A stretch of DNA of 31,319 bases from UMGS1649 sp045652705 (GTDB lineage: Bacteria > Bacillota > Clostridia > TANB77 > CAG-465): assembly GCA_045652705.1 (NCBI GenBank), contig JAZRUV010000019.1:1-31319 (forward strand). The letters are read 5' to 3'. Below the pieces are notes generated by a model. The model did not search any database and was not told where the DNA came from. It saw only the letters and a list, made by a program, of their open reading frames with translations. Shown one piece after another: positions 1 through 7,803 of this stretch. The translations under genes were made by a program, and so were the position numbers. Each line of letters starts with the position of its first letter. Position 1 is the first letter of the stretch.

Positions 1-158
1 TCAAAGCTGTAAGAGAAGCTACAGGTCTTGGACTTAAAGAAGCTAAAGATTTAGTTGATGGAGCACCAGCAACAATCAAAGAAAACGTAGCTAAAGAAGA
101 AGCTGAAAAAATGAAAGCAGCTTTAACAGAAGCTGGAGCAACAGTTGAACTTGCTTAA
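1..158 (+). CDS. rplL: 50S ribosomal protein L7/L12, 3' end
   Basis: Partial gene cut by the left edge. The frame starting at base 3 reads 52 codons from KAVREATGLGLKEAKDLVDG to GATVELA and then TAA at 156-158. This is the conserved C-terminal domain of L7/L12, whose helix carrying GLGLKEAKDLV contacts translation GTPases on the ribosomal stalk. The upstream part is outside the window, so nothing can be said about its start or promoter. A strong hairpin terminator follows 22 bases after the stop, so this is the end of its transcription unit. Confidence 0.97.
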   Translation, partial: KAVREATGLGLKEAKDLVDGAPATIKENVAKEEAEKMKAALTEAGATVELA

Positions 159-180
159 TCTAAATTAAAAATACAAAAAA

Positions 181-222
181 CTAAACACTTCGGAAATTCA
201 TCCGAAGTGTTTAGCCCTTTTT
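181..222. terminator. Bidirectional intrinsic terminator after rplL
   Basis: A perfect 14-bp stem (CTAAACACTTCGGA, 181-194, pairing with 201-214) has the loop AATTCA and is followed by CCCTTTTT. An A-rich run lies on the left side, so it can also end the convergent minus-strand gene whose stop codon is at 221-223. Confidence 0.92.
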
Positions 223-676
223 AGGGGCGCTTGTTTTTTCTGCCGCGTGCGTAACGCATCTCAGTTCTTAGATTGTGCATTGCTACAGTGTGATCGACCC
301 GTTTATTAATGTATATATTGTTGCGGTGACGTACAATCAGACCGATACTATTGTATACATTCCAAACGGCAATAGCACATCCTGCAATTCCCATCAAACA
401 AACCAAGTTGTAGATAAGGGCAAAGCCAATCACATATTTGCTATCAACAATATCGTATCTGAAGATGAACAAATTCATTGAAGAATCCCGATTTGTCTGC
501 ATAAACGAAATGTTGTTACGATGGAAATCGGAGAGTGTGGCAGTGCTAGTATAGGTTGTTGCGCTTGCAAAGTAAGCAACGTTGACAAGATGAATGAAGA
601 TGCATGCTACAATGATAGCGCCTACCCAAAACAGCAGTCTCTTTTTCAGAAAATTTTCCTTTTTGTTGTTTGTCAT
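221..676 (-). CDS. Two-TM membrane protein of unknown function
   Basis: 151 residues, not recognised. A basic N-terminus (MTNNKKENFLKKR) is followed by a first membrane helix (about residues 15-37, FWVGAIIVACIFIHLVNVAYF). Then comes a polar segment of about 45 residues and a second membrane helix (about 82-106, IGFALIYNLVCLMGIAGCAIAVW). The C-terminal tail is strongly basic (RYARGRKNKRP). The loop between the helices is therefore probably outside the cell. The start chosen is the ATG at 676-674, 8 bases after GGAGG; an in-frame TTG further upstream overlaps that site. Codons such as CGC, CGG and GCC are more frequent than in tex next door. It is transcribed alone, divergently from tex and convergently with rplL. 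Confidence 0.8.
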   Translation of the reverse strand: MTNNKKENFLKKRLLFWVGAIIVACIFIHLVNVAYFASATTYTSTATLSDFHRNNISFMQTNRDSSMNLFIFRYDIVDSKYVIGFALIYNLVCLMGIAGCAIAVWNVYNSIGLIVRHRNNIYINKRVDHTVAMHNLRTEMRYARGRKNKRP

Positions 677-713
677 GGTAATGACCTCCAAATTTATTAT
701 TTAAGATAATATA

Positions 714-742
714 ATTATACCATATTTTTACTAAAAAATCAA
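714..742 (-). promoter_or_regulatory. Promoter of the two-TM membrane protein
   Basis: Read on the minus strand: -35 TTGATT (742-737), a 17-base spacer and -10 TATAAT (719-714). TGG directly before the -10 makes it an extended -10. It lies about 40 bases upstream of the start codon. Confidence 0.75.
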
Positions 743-764
743 ATTTTATGTTAACGTCTAGCGT

Positions 765-793
765 TTGACAAATCACCACAATAGTTATATAAT
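765..793 (+). promoter_or_regulatory. Promoter of tex
   Basis: Perfect consensus -35 TTGACA (765-770), a 17-base spacer and a perfect -10 TATAAT (788-793), 24 bases before the tex ATG. It is back-to-back with the minus-strand promoter at 714-742. Confidence 0.9.
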
Positions 794-817
794 ACACTTC
801 GAAAGTAGAGGTATAAT

Positions 818-2977
818 ATGAACGAACAAATAATTAACAGTATAGCGGCAAATTTGAATGTAAAAACAAATCAAGTAAAAAGTGTTTTAGATTTATTAGA
901 ACAAGGAAATACAATTCCTTTTATAGCTAGATATAGAAAAGAAGCAACAGGTGCGCTTGATGAAGAACAAATTAGAAGTATTAATGAGGTATATGAGTAT
1001 CAAGTAAATTTATTAAAGAGAAAACAAGATGTTATTAGACTTATAGATGAAAAAGGAATGCTTACAGAAGAATTGAGACAAGAAATAATGGCTGCTTCTA
1101 AACTTGTTGAAGTTGAAGATTTATATAGACCATTTAAAGAAAAGAAAAAGACAAAAGCAACTGAAGCTATAAAGCTAGGATTACAACCACTAGCAGATAA
1201 GATAATGGAATTTCCAGTAACTGGTTCATTAGAAACTTTAGCAAAAGATTTCATTACAGATAAAGTAGAAACGGCTCAAGCCGCAATAACAGGAGCTAAA
1301 TATATAATTGCTGAAAATATAAGTGACAATAGTAGATTTAGAGGATGGATTAGAAAATATACATATAACTTTGGAACATTAGTATCTAAGAAAAAGAAAA
1401 ATGCTGAGGATGAAAACCACGTTTACGATATGTACTATGAATATTCGGAAGCAGTAAAACACGTAAAACCGCATAGAGTACTCGCATTAAATAGGGGAGA
1501 AAAAGAAGGTGTGTTAAGTGTAGCAATTTCAGTAGACGATACGGATATATTGGCACATATTGAAAAGTTTAGTATAAAAAACAAAAACTCATTTGTAGTG
1601 GACACAGTTAAAGAGGCTATTGTAGATTCATATGATAGACTTATAGCTCCAAGTATTGAAAGAGAAATACGTTCAGAGCTTACAGAAAAAAGCAGTGAGG
1701 TTGCAATAAATGTATTCGCTAAAAACTTAGAGAAATTACTACTTCAACCACCTATGAAGGACAAAACAGTATTAGGTCTTGACCCGGCATTTAGAACTGG
1801 TTGTAAACTTGCAGTAATAGATAGAACAGGTAAATATTTAGATATTTCAGTTATTTATCCACACGAACCTAAAAATGAAACTTTAAAAGCAAAATTACAT
1901 GTGTTAAACTTAATAGATAAATTTAATATAGATATAATAGCTATAGGAAATGGTACAGCATCAAGAGAATCTGAAACATTTATTGCAGATGTAATAAAGG
2001 ATGCAAAGAAAAAAGTAGAGTACATTATAGTAAATGAGGCGGGAGCAAGTGTATATTCTGCATCGAAACTTGCAATAAGTGAATTCCCAGATTTACATGT
2101 TGAAGAAAGAAGTGCAATATCTATAGCAAGAAGATTACAGGACCCACTAGCTGAACTAGTTAAAATAGATTCTAAATCTATTGGAGTAGGGCAGTACCAA
2201 CATGATGTACCGGAAAAGAGATTAGATGAGTCACTAGATTTTGTTGTATCTAAAGCAGTTAATATGGTTGGAGTAAATGTAAATACAGCAAGTGGAGAAC
2301 TTTTAAAATACGTTTCTGGTATGAATAAAAAAGCAATAGATAAATTAATTTCGTATAGAGATGAAAATGGTAAGATAGTATCTAGAGAAAAACTTAAAAA
2401 ATCTAAAGTTTTAAGTGATAAAGTTTATGAACAAGCCATAGGTTTTATGCGTATTGAAGGTGGAGAAAATCCATTAGATAGAACAGGAATACATCCAGAA
2501 AGTTATAATGTGGCACAGGAATTATTAAAAGCATTAGAGATGGATGCAAGCGATATGGGCTCTCATAAGCTAATAGAAGCATTAGACAAAATAGACGTCA
2601 AAGAATTCGAACAAAGATTAAAAACGGATATATATACGCTTGAGGACGTTATAAAGGCATTAAAAGCACCTGCAAGAGACCCTCGTGATGATTTTGAGAA
2701 ACCGCTTCTAAAAAGTGATATATTAAAACTTGAAGATTTAAAAGTAGGTATGAAACTTCAAGGAACTGTTAGAAACGTAGTAGACTTTGGTGTGTTTATA
2801 GACATAGGCTTAAAGAATGATGGTATGGCCCATATTTCAAAACTTACAAATAAATATATTAAGCATCCACTAGAAGTTGTTAGTGTTGGAGATATTGTTG
2901 ACTGTTATGTTATAGAAATAAAATTAGACAAAAAGAAAGTGGCATTATCTTTATTAGAACCACAAGAGATTAAATAA
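818..2977 (+). CDS. tex: Tex family RNA-binding transcription accessory protein
   Basis: 719 residues, the usual length for Tex/YhgF. The helical N-terminal region (NTIPFIARYRKEATGALDEE) is a family signature. A YqgF/RNase H-like domain starts near residue 318 (VLGLDPAFRTGCKLAVID). It is followed by helix-hairpin-helix segments (about 485-560, NVNTASGELLKYVSG) and a C-terminal S1 RNA-binding domain from about residue 640 (VGMKLQGTVRNVVDFGVFID). Tex proteins bind nucleic acid and RNA polymerase and affect transcription; the precise role here is not shown by the sequence. The ATG at 818 is 5 bases after AGAGGT. The gene has its own consensus promoter and terminator, so it is a single-gene unit. 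Confidence 0.96.
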   Translation: MNEQIINSIAANLNVKTNQVKSVLDLLEQGNTIPFIARYRKEATGALDEEQIRSINEVYEYQVNLLKRKQDVIRLIDEKGMLTEELRQEIMAASKLVEVEDLYRPFKEKKKTKATEAIKLGLQPLADKIMEFPVTGSLETLAKDFITDKVETAQAAITGAKYIIAENISDNSRFRGWIRKYTYNFGTLVSKKKKNAEDENHVYDMYYEYSEAVKHVKPHRVLALNRGEKEGVLSVAISVDDTDILAHIEKFSIKNKNSFVVDTVKEAIVDSYDRLIAPSIEREIRSELTEKSSEVAINVFAKNLEKLLLQPPMKDKTVLGLDPAFRTGCKLAVIDRTGKYLDISVIYPHEPKNETLKAKLHVLNLIDKFNIDIIAIGNGTASRESETFIADVIKDAKKKVEYIIVNEAGASVYSASKLAISEFPDLHVEERSAISIARRLQDPLAELVKIDSKSIGVGQYQHDVPEKRLDESLDFVVSKAVNMVGVNVNTASGELLKYVSGMNKKAIDKLISYRDENGKIVSREKLKKSKVLSDKVYEQAIGFMRIEGGENPLDRTGIHPESYNVAQELLKALEMDASDMGSHKLIEALDKIDVKEFEQRLKTDIYTLEDVIKALKAPARDPRDDFEKPLLKSDILKLEDLKVGMKLQGTVRNVVDFGVFIDIGLKNDGMAHISKLTNKYIKHPLEVVSVGDIVDCYVIEIKLDKKKVALSLLEPQEIK

Positions 2978-2984
2978 TATATGC

Positions 2985-3014
2985 AAAAAAGAGAGCAATG
3001 CTCTCTTTTTTTGT
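2985..3014. terminator. Bidirectional terminator between tex and the minus-strand operon
   Basis: A-tract, then GAGAGC, a 3-base loop AAT, GCTCTC, then a T-tract. The stem is symmetric with A and T runs on both sides, so it serves tex on plus and the last gene of the convergent operon on minus. Confidence 0.92.
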
Positions 3015-3018
3015 TGGA

Positions 3019-3327
3019 TTATCCAGCAGTACCAAAATTCCCTTTAAGTTCAAAAAGATTAGGGAATTTATCACGCAAGTCTTCAAGTGTAGAAAACGTG
3101 GCTATAGTCACAAAATGTGAACCGCAATTTTCTGCAAGATTAAAAGACAATGCAACCTCAAAAATCCCATCGGGGTTTTTAAAAATTGTGGTTTGCGTGA
3201 CGTTGAGATTTTCTTGCGTTTGTGAATATTCAACGTGCAGCCCCGGAACCCACCATCCTTTAAGGGTTTGTGGAAGTCCCTGAGACATTGCTTCTTGGAG
3301 GGTTATGTTGGTGTTATTACAAATCAT
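3019..3327 (-). CDS. Hypothetical protein, last gene of the unknown operon
   Basis: 102 residues, no family recognised. There is no signal peptide or membrane segment. The sequence has alternating polar and hydrophobic stretches suggestive of beta strands (FEVALSFNLAE, SHFVTIATFSTLEDL), and the aromatic-rich part GWWVPGLHVEYSQ lies near residues 24-36. ATG follows AGAGGT by 8 bases. It lies 18 bases downstream of the next operon gene and ends just before the bidirectional terminator. A small soluble protein with a beta-rich fold is the most that can be inferred. Confidence 0.65.
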   Translation of the reverse strand: MICNNTNITLQEAMSQGLPQTLKGWWVPGLHVEYSQTQENLNVTQTTIFKNPDGIFEVALSFNLAENCGSHFVTIATFSTLEDLRDKFPNLFELKGNFGTAG

Positions 3328-3345
3328 TGTTTTTAACCTCTTTTC

Positions 3346-3738
3346 CTATATTATAGTAAAGACACCTTCATCAATAAGAAGATTCATTTTTGCAAGGAAC
3401 ATTTCCTGAATTTCCAAATCTATTTCGTGCTCGATTTGAAAGAAGTTGTAAAAAGCGTCAAATACATATTTACACATATCTCCATATGCTAAAAAATTAA
3501 AACCAATTTCACCAGCATGTTCTTTGCAGTCTTCGTCATAGACTCCTAACCAAAACGAATTATACGTACCAAATTCATGGTCTTTAGCGCTCTTTGCTGT
3601 ATTACCACTTATACACCAAGCATGAACAACATTATTACGCCAAAAGTAAGTTTCGTTTACTTTATCGCGGTTAACTTGTAATTTGGTTATGGAACTAGGA
3701 GTTAAGTTGTATTTATTTTGGACAGTTGGTTGCCTCAT
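3346..3738 (-). CDS. Hypothetical soluble protein
   Basis: 130 residues from the ATG at 3738-3736, which sits 5 bases after GGAGG. An ATG 12 bases upstream overlaps the ribosome site and is unlikely. The product is polar with several aromatic residues (TYFWRNNVVHAWCISGN, TYNSFWLGVYDEDCKEH) and a helical C-terminal half ending in FLAKMNLLIDEGVFTII. No membrane segment and no recognised domain. It is fourth in a five-gene minus-strand operon, 43 bases after the Cys-rich membrane protein gene. Confidence 0.65.
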   Translation of the reverse strand: MRQPTVQNKYNLTPSSITKLQVNRDKVNETYFWRNNVVHAWCISGNTAKSAKDHEFGTYNSFWLGVYDEDCKEHAGEIGFNFLAYGDMCKYVFDAFYNFFQIEHEIDLEIQEMFLAKMNLLIDEGVFTII

Positions 3739-3781
3739 ATGTTCCTCCATTTTTGTGTTTGTAGTATAAAATTATCCTCAG

Positions 3782-4300
3782 TTATCCAACGCCAACGCCT
3801 TTTTGAAATTCAATCGTTCCAGCAGGAACATAAACCCATATCTTATCTGAATTAATAATGTTGTAAACGTGAACTTTAACATGTGGTTCTTTGCTATCTG
3901 TGTAGTGGATTTCTACATTGCCTTTAAAAGTATAGACATTTCCATTGCAACAGAGTGTTATCATCTCATAATTGTATGCAGGGGCTCTAGATAAAACTTG
4001 GGTAAGTGTGCCGTAGATGCCATCGCTGAGTTCTACAAGAGAATATTCTCGTACCTCATATTCTGTGTTGTTCTTATGTATCCACGAAAACAAGATAACA
4101 GAAAATGCAATAATTGCAATAATAACAGTGATGGCAATTATATTCGCCTTGTTGATTTTATTTGCTTTAGATTCACCCGTTCTATTCTCATATTTACATA
4201 CGCCAGGTTTATCCGGAACGGGACAATAGTTAGAAAATATAGGACATTTTGCGTTTGAACAACCTTGTTTTTTTTCATAACAACATACAGAAATTTTCAT
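3782..4300 (-). CDS. Cys-rich single-pass membrane protein of unknown function
   Basis: 172 residues. The N-terminal 40 residues hold six cysteines (C6, C7, C14, C19, C26, C35; motifs GCSNAKC and YCPVPDKPGVC), which could bind a metal. A basic stretch is followed by one membrane helix (about residues 53-73, NIIAITVIIAIIAFSVILFSW) and a beta-rich C-terminal domain of about 95 residues ending KGVGVG. The positive residues before the helix suggest a cytoplasmic Cys-rich part and an outside C-terminal domain. An AAGGTGG site lies about 9 bases before ATG. It is third in the operon, 28 bases after the AbrB-like gene. No function can be assigned. Confidence 0.7.
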   Translation of the reverse strand: MKISVCCYEKKQGCSNAKCPIFSNYCPVPDKPGVCKYENRTGESKANKINKANIIAITVIIAIIAFSVILFSWIHKNNTEYEVREYSLVELSDGIYGTLTQVLSRAPAYNYEMITLCCNGNVYTFKGNVEIHYTDSKEPHVKVHVYNIINSDKIWVYVPAGTIEFQKGVGVG

Positions 4301-4328
4301 ATTAGTTTACCACCTTTTCAATTTGTTA

Positions 4329-4637
4329 TTATCTGTTTTCCGGAATAAAGAAGACTTTTTTGAAAGTTACTCTATCGTTTCGAACGTAAAAGCTAATATT
4401 ATCTCCAGGTCTAAGATTTAACAACTCTCTTGCTAACTTAGGTACAAAGAAACGATTATGTTCATCAAGAATAACTTCGCCTAAGCAATTTCGCCTTGAG
4501 TTATTGGTTGAAGGATTGTCCAAGAAAAGTTCTTTTCCACAAAGAAACAATCTCACGTCGCCTGAAAAATCTGTATGGGAAATTTTAATCAGACTCTGGG
4601 GAACAATTAACCGATTTTGTTTATCCATTTTTGCCAT
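4329..4637 (-). CDS. AbrB/SpoVT-like swapped-hairpin protein
   Basis: 102 residues from the ATG at 4637, preceded by AAGGAG at a spacing of 9. The C-terminal half (about residues 49-92) has the AbrB pattern: ILDEHNRFFVPKLARELLNL followed by RPGDNISFYVRNDRVTFKK. The N-terminal half repeats the pattern more loosely (MDKQNRLIVPQSLIKISHTDF). AbrB-family domains form swapped-hairpin dimers that bind DNA, either as transcription regulators or antitoxins. Here a regulatory role is inferred only. The gene lies 17 bases after a larger paralogue in the same operon. Confidence 0.72.
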   Translation of the reverse strand: MAKMDKQNRLIVPQSLIKISHTDFSGDVRLFLCGKELFLDNPSTNNSRRNCLGEVILDEHNRFFVPKLARELLNLRPGDNISFYVRNDRVTFKKVFFIPENR

Positions 4638-4654
4638 AACTAAAAACTCCTTCT

Positions 4655-5218
4655 CTAATAAGATTTGCATATATGGAAATATATTTGTTTGTTTGAAACA
4701 TAAACAGACAGTTGTTCGACGGATGAAATGCGTAAAGTATTACACATGTTGTCCGTCAAACAAAATGAATAGTTTTCATCAAAACTTATACGTCCTAATG
4801 AGTAACTCATATTTTGACGATTGCTTAAGTAATAACTTTCGTTTGCTTGATCAAAACATAAATATACAGGCTTTTCAAAGTTTATACCGCAGATTTGTAA
4901 AATTTCTTTGGGAATTGTAAAGCGTTCGCTTATTTTTTGATTATTACGCCATGTGCCACTGGAAGTAATGTATATATTACCAAAATTTACGTACATTTTG
5001 TAGCTAGAACTTTTTAATGTTGCATATATGGTGTTTTGAGTAAGTGTAAAAGTATATTCTTTGTCTACAAAAATTTGTCCAAAACAGTAGTTCCTACGCT
5101 TTTTATTGCTTAAGGATAGTAAATCGTCAGAAATCCAACATAGATAGACGGGTTTTGTAAAGTCTATCTTGCTTGCATTAACAAGTTCTATGGGAATAGT
5201 AATTTTGTACTCTTGCAT
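4655..5218 (-). CDS. Tandem-duplicated AbrB-like protein, first gene of the operon
   Basis: 187 residues from the ATG at 5218, 6 bases after AAAGGAG. The protein is two copies of one unit of about 90 residues. Copy 1 runs from KITIPIELVNASKIDFTKPV to about residue 90; copy 2 starts near residue 97 (RFTIPKEILQICGINFEKPV). In both copies an xIPxE[IL] segment is followed by KPVYLC[WF], then a [FL]GxI[FS] strand, then a C-terminal strand pair. The 102-residue neighbour is a single copy of the same unit. AbrB-type DNA binding is inferred from that neighbour; these copies are more divergent and lack a clear basic face. Confidence 0.65.
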   Translation of the reverse strand: MQEYKITIPIELVNASKIDFTKPVYLCWISDDLLSLSNKKRRNYCFGQIFVDKEYTFTLTQNTIYATLKSSSYKMYVNFGNIYITSSGTWRNNQKISERFTIPKEILQICGINFEKPVYLCFDQANESYYLSNRQNMSYSLGRISFDENYSFCLTDNMCNTLRISSVEQLSVYVSNKQIYFHICKSY

Positions 5219-5307
5219 AGTTATCTCCTTTAAATTGTTATAGTAATTAATGATTACAGTATATAAGAAAAGCAATTGTCTTTCTTCTTATGTATATAAG
5301 CTATATA

Positions 5308-5336
5308 ATTATATCACAGAGTAGACATAAAAACAA
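5308..5336 (-). promoter_or_regulatory. Promoter of the five-gene unknown operon
   Basis: On the minus strand: -35 TTGTTT (5336-5331), a 17-base spacer and -10 TATAAT (5313-5308) with an extended TGA before it. The -35 overlaps the T-run of the por operon terminator. The untranslated leader would be about 85 bases. Confidence 0.7.
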
Positions 5337-5354
5337 GAGGCGCAGGCCTCTTGT
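5325..5354 (-). terminator. Terminator of the por operon
   Basis: A 9-bp stem ACAAGAGGC / GCCTCTTGT with a 4-base loop, followed on the minus strand by TTTTTATG. It lies 16 bases after the porB stop. Confidence 0.85.
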
Positions 5355-5370
5355 ATAGTTTGTATAAATA

Positions 5371-6318
5371 TTATTGTTCATTTGTTAGTTTTTCCATTTG
5401 AAGTAGATAGTTCCATTTTTTATCTACTTCATCTTGAATCTCTTGTATCATCCACTCGTTACCTGGTTCAAATAAATGTTTGAATCTTCTTTGTGGTTTT
5501 AAGAATTCTTCGACAGGTAACTTTTTAGCTGGTTTATATGTAATTTTATATACACCATTAACAACTTCATAAAGTGGCCAAAAACAACTATCTACGGCAT
5601 ATTTTTCAAGTTGTATTAAATCTGAGGGTTCATAACCCCAACCTCTAGGACAAGGAGCAAGCGTATTAATAAACGCAGGTCCTTCAGTATAAATAGCTTT
5701 TTCAGCCTTCTCATATATATCTTTGAAATTTCCTATCATAGCAGTTTGAGCAACGTATGGTATGTTGTGTTTAACCATTATTTCAGTTAAATCTTTTCTT
5801 GGTTGAGATTTTCCTTTTAAAACTTTACCAACAGGTGAAGTAGTAGCATCTGAAAATTTTGGTGTTGCTGATGAACGCTGAGTACCGGTGTTCATATATG
5901 CTTCGTTATCGTAACAAACATATACCATATCGTGGCCACGTTCCATAGCACCAGACAAACTTTGAAGTCCTATATCATAAGTGCCGCCATCACCGCCGAA
6001 AGCAATAAATTTAGTGTTTTTCTTTACTTTTCCTTTTTTGATTAATGCTTTATATGCCGCTTCAGCACCTGAACAAGTAGCAGCTGCATTTTCAAACGCA
6101 GAATGTATAAAGGATGAATCCTTCCAAGATGTATATGGATATATGCAACTAGATACTTCTAAACAACCAGTAGCGGAAGCTATTACGACTTCATCTTCAG
6201 GCTTTACAGCACGAAGTATTGTACGTATTGCAGGTGGTGCACCGCAACCAGCACACATTCTATGACCACTTGTAAATCTAATTTTGTTGGTTACAACTTC
6301 TTTTAAATTATATGCCAT
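5371..6318 (-). CDS. porB: Pyruvate:ferredoxin oxidoreductase, beta subunit
   Basis: 315 residues. This is the thiamine-diphosphate-binding subunit of the four-subunit 2-oxoacid:ferredoxin oxidoreductase, which oxidises pyruvate and CoA to acetyl-CoA and CO2 and reduces ferredoxin. Visible features: the cysteine cluster MCAGCGAPPAI near residue 21, TGCLEVSS near residue 51, and the ThDP/Mg motif GGDGGTYDIG followed by CYDNEAYMNTG. GGAGG lies 7 bases before ATG. porA ends 11 bases upstream. Pyruvate is the most likely substrate given the subunit set, but a branched-chain or other 2-oxoacid enzyme of the same family cannot be excluded from sequence alone. Confidence 0.93.
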   Translation of the reverse strand: MAYNLKEVVTNKIRFTSGHRMCAGCGAPPAIRTILRAVKPEDEVVIASATGCLEVSSCIYPYTSWKDSSFIHSAFENAAATCSGAEAAYKALIKKGKVKKNTKFIAFGGDGGTYDIGLQSLSGAMERGHDMVYVCYDNEAYMNTGTQRSSATPKFSDATTSPVGKVLKGKSQPRKDLTEIMVKHNIPYVAQTAMIGNFKDIYEKAEKAIYTEGPAFINTLAPCPRGWGYEPSDLIQLEKYAVDSCFWPLYEVVNGVYKITYKPAKKLPVEEFLKPQRRFKHLFEPGNEWMIQEIQDEVDKKWNYLLQMEKLTNEQ

Positions 6319-6329
6319 GGTTACACCTC

Positions 6330-7505
6330 CTAATCCCTTACACCAAGGTAATAAGTTTTGTTTTCGTTATTACCGGTGTTTGCTATATCTATTAAATCAC
6401 TAAATACTTTCTCAATATCTTTTGTTGTAACGTCCCTACCGCCAAGTCCGTAAATATAGTTTGAAGTAGGTAGTAGGACATTTTCTTTTGCAAGTCCTGC
6501 TACGATTTCACTGTACATAGGACCAGACATGCCATTTACACTATCTGCTTTATCCATAATAGCTAATGCTTTTAAGTGTTTTAGTGATTTTGCTAGTTCA
6601 GTGTAAGGTAATGGTCTAAATACTCTAGGTTTTAAAAGACCTACTTTTATGCCTTCGTCTCTTAATTTATCTACAACAACTTTTGTAGTACCAGCTGTAG
6701 AGTTTAGAACAACAATTCCTATTTCAGCATCATCTAATTTATATGATTCAAATAAATCATATTTTCTACCAGAAATTTGTTCAAACTCTTTTGTTATTTT
6801 TTGTATAACAGCTTTGGCATCTATCATAGCATCTGCTAATTGCTTTCTGTGTTCAAAGAAATAGTTTTGCAAATCTAGTGGCCCCATAGAAACATATTCA
6901 TTAGGATTTAATAAATAGTGTTTTGGTTTGTATTCACCAACAAATTCTTTTACCACTTTGTCGTCAAGTAATTCTATTGCTTCAACTGAGTGTGATGTTA
7001 TAAAACCATCATAGCACACCATAACAGGTAGCATACATTGTTCCGCAATTTTTACAGCCATTATAATATTATCATAGGCTTCTTGGTTTGTTTCGCAGTA
7101 TAATTGTATAAAACCACAGTCTCGTGCACCCATTGAATCTGAATGGTCATTATGGATGTTTATTGGTGCAGATACAGCTCTGTTTACACAAGTTAAAACT
7201 ATAGGGAGTCTCATACCACTTGCTATATATAACATTTCATACATTAAAGATAAACCTTGTGAAGATGTTGCAGACATTACTCTGGCCCCAGCAGCTGATG
7301 CACCTATTGCAGCAGACATGGCAGAATGCTCACTTTCAACAGCAACAAATTCTGTATCTACAGTACCATTTGCCACAAAGCTTGAAAAGTATTGTGGTAT
7401 TTCTGTTGAAGGTGTTATCGGGTAAACTGGAACAACATCAGGATTGATTTGTTTCATAGCAAAAGCAACAGCTTCATTTCCACTTAAACGTTCTCTTTTA
7501 CTCAT
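6330..7505 (-). CDS. porA: Pyruvate:ferredoxin oxidoreductase, alpha subunit
   Basis: 391 residues. The start is the ATG at 7505, 8 bases after GGAGG; an earlier in-frame ATG overlaps the ribosome site. The N-terminal domain carries the family signature (GNEAVAFAMKQINPDVVPVYPITPSTEIPQ is the region, residues 8-37) and ESEHSAMSAAIGASAAGARV. The C-terminal half holds the GIVVLNSTAGTTKVVVDKLR domain. The start overlaps the end of porD by 8 bases, which implies translational coupling. Confidence 0.94.
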   Translation of the reverse strand: MSKRERLSGNEAVAFAMKQINPDVVPVYPITPSTEIPQYFSSFVANGTVDTEFVAVESEHSAMSAAIGASAAGARVMSATSSQGLSLMYEMLYIASGMRLPIVLTCVNRAVSAPINIHNDHSDSMGARDCGFIQLYCETNQEAYDNIIMAVKIAEQCMLPVMVCYDGFITSHSVEAIELLDDKVVKEFVGEYKPKHYLLNPNEYVSMGPLDLQNYFFEHRKQLADAMIDAKAVIQKITKEFEQISGRKYDLFESYKLDDAEIGIVVLNSTAGTTKVVVDKLRDEGIKVGLLKPRVFRPLPYTELAKSLKHLKALAIMDKADSVNGMSGPMYSEIVAGLAKENVLLPTSNYIYGLGGRDVTTKDIEKVFSDLIDIANTGNNENKTYYLGVRD

Positions 7506-7800
7506 TGTCACATCCTCCTTCATCTACCATTTCTATTGCACCAAAAGGGCATACCTTAGCACAGATGCCACATCCTTTACATTTTGAAAGGTCAAAGCCA
7601 GTCATCTTTTTACCGTCCACCTGTAAAGTTGCATTGTCTGGGCAAGGTAATATACACATCATGCAATGTTTACATTTTTCTTCTATATGTATAGGTCTTT
7701 TGTTTCTCCACTCACCAGTAGTGAATTTTTCAGAGTTACCATGTTCAAGTATCATGCCAGCCATAGGTAAATCACGAGCTTTCATTTTATCGTTTATCAT
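7498..7800 (-). CDS. porD: Pyruvate:ferredoxin oxidoreductase, delta (ferredoxin-like) subunit
   Basis: 100 residues. It has two complete 4Fe-4S motifs: CKHCMMCILPCP (near residues 42-53) and CKGCGICAKVCP (near 74-85). The short N-terminal extension (RDLPMAGMILEHGNSEKFTTGEWR) is typical of PorD. It passes electrons from the ThDP site to external ferredoxin. GGAGGAGGT precedes the ATG, 3 bases after the porC stop, and its own end overlaps porA. Confidence 0.95.
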   Translation of the reverse strand: MINDKMKARDLPMAGMILEHGNSEKFTTGEWRNKRPIHIEEKCKHCMMCILPCPDNATLQVDGKKMTGFDLSKCKGCGICAKVCPFGAIEMVDEGGCDNE

Positions 7801-7803
7801 ATA

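Noticed and set aside
546..797. Minus-strand ORF over the tex promoter region
   Set aside because: It overlaps the better-supported membrane protein gene in another frame and lies across both divergent promoters.
2981..3283. Plus-strand ORF right after tex
   Set aside because: It contains the terminator stem and is antisense to the minus-strand gene 3019-3327, which has a ribosome site.
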